In this document: positions 13,836 through 14,214 of the stretch, piece after piece
Numbering within the stretch: position 1 is the stretch's first letter
How the letters are laid out: the number at the start of each line of letters is the position of its first letter
NCBI GenBank assembly: GCA_002417975.1
Contig: DIDE01000069.1
Location: 1 to 14,214 of the forward strand
Source: Eggerthellaceae bacterium UBA5808
GTDB taxonomy: Bacteria; Actinomycetota; Coriobacteriia; Coriobacteriales; Eggerthellaceae
Direction: 5' to 3'
DNA length: 14,214 bases
Translations under genes and position numbers: made by a program
The notes under the pieces: generated by a model
Seen by the model: only the letters and a program-made list of their open reading frames with translations
Told to the model about the DNA's origin: nothing
Database searches by the model: none

Positions 13836-14214
13836 TCAATGATCGTGCCGATGCTGCTGATTCGGCACAATCGCAACCGCTCCATGTGAAAAAGATTATC
13901 GTTCAGCGTGATCGAGTCTTTTGCTTTGTCTGTATTCCTGATCCTCAGCGGCGTATGACCGATGCAAACATTGCGCAGAAGGTACGGGCATGGCGTCCTC
14001 ATATAGATGACCATGCGTGCGTGAACCCTTGCGGATCATCATTTGGCGCTGTCATTGAAAAGACATCTATTCCTCATTTACTTGAGCATATGGTAATCGA
14101 TCTAATGATTGAACGATCGAGCGATCCTAATGCACTGTTCACAGGTGTGACTACATGGGCGGATCGCGATCGGGGGATCGCGCGTATCGAGGTATCTTTT
14201 ACCGATGATCTTGA
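13832..14214 (+). CDS. Uncharacterised protein, N-terminal 127 residues (cut by window end)
   Basis: Starts at ATG 13832 inside the previous stop (ATGA), with AGGGAAG 6 nt upstream, and stays open to the window end. There is no signal peptide or helix, so it is probably cytoplasmic. Visible stretches are VKKIIVQRDRVFCFVCIP (19-36), IPHLLEHMVIDLMIE (83-97), and FTGVTTWADRDRGIARIEVS (105-124). The pattern of an H-x3-EH-helix followed by FTG-x-T and a strand ending in a VSF-type motif recalls the N-terminal domain of cyanophycin-synthetase-like proteins (VEHIALELQ ... FGRTR ... VYNVV). That resemblance is weak, and without the rest of the protein a function cannot be assigned. It is coupled to the membrane protein gene and serS. 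Confidence 0.75.
   Translation, partial: MINDRADAADSAQSQPLHVKKIIVQRDRVFCFVCIPDPQRRMTDANIAQKVRAWRPHIDDHACVNPCGSSFGAVIEKTSIPHLLEHMVIDLMIERSSDPNALFTGVTTWADRDRGIARIEVSFTDDL

Overview
The window looks like chromosomal DNA of an anaerobic, moderate-GC actinobacterium. My best guess is class Coriobacteriia (the Atopobium, Olsenella, Cryptobacterium, Slackia group). This rests on the actinobacterial gene order fhaA-fhaB-PP2C-rodA-pbp together with a multi-cluster Fe-S membrane protein, a flavin reductase and AT-richer codon use than in typical high-GC actinobacteria. No database search was possible, so the class is an inference.

Layout. Positions 1-4448 (minus strand) hold a cell-envelope signalling operon read right to left: fhaA, fhaB, a membrane-anchored PP2C phosphatase, a RodA/FtsW glycosyltransferase, and in the same frame the start of a PbpA-type penicillin-binding protein that leaves the window. 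The RodA frame contains a TGA where the family has glycine, in the LPFVSAG-G motif. After the TGA the frame stays open and runs on into the penicillin-binding protein, so this looks like a RodA-PBP fusion broken by one base. Positions 4660-6299 hold a flavin reductase (+) and a NapH-like polyferredoxin membrane protein (-), which converge on a shared hairpin terminator. A tRNA-Leu(CAG) follows at 6478-6564 with a good promoter. A Ser/Thr kinase fused to a polytopic membrane domain lies at 6882-8747 (+).

Positions 8748-10181 are a gene-free stretch of about 1.4 kb. It contains a duplicated copy of the kinase 3' end, a 62-63 bp tandem repeat array, related outlying copies, an 18 bp tandem duplication, and short duplications of the pdxY tail ending in a strong terminator. 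Positions 10182-11284 (-) hold a small acidic-tailed membrane protein gene translationally coupled to pdxY (pyridoxal/pyridoxamine kinase). The next gap carries four degenerate repeats of about 45 bp. From 11698 (+) runs serS, then two uncharacterised genes joined by TAGTG and ATGA overlaps: a single-pass membrane protein with an extracytoplasmic domain, and a protein cut by the window end.

How the genes fit together: the kinase, the phosphatase and the two FHA (phosphothreonine-binding) proteins are the parts of a Ser/Thr phosphorylation circuit, and the RodA/PBP pair is the elongation peptidoglycan polymerase such circuits commonly control in actinobacteria. The other genes are housekeeping (tRNA, SerRS, vitamin B6 salvage) or redox functions. 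I see no insertion sequence, prophage, CRISPR array or defence system.
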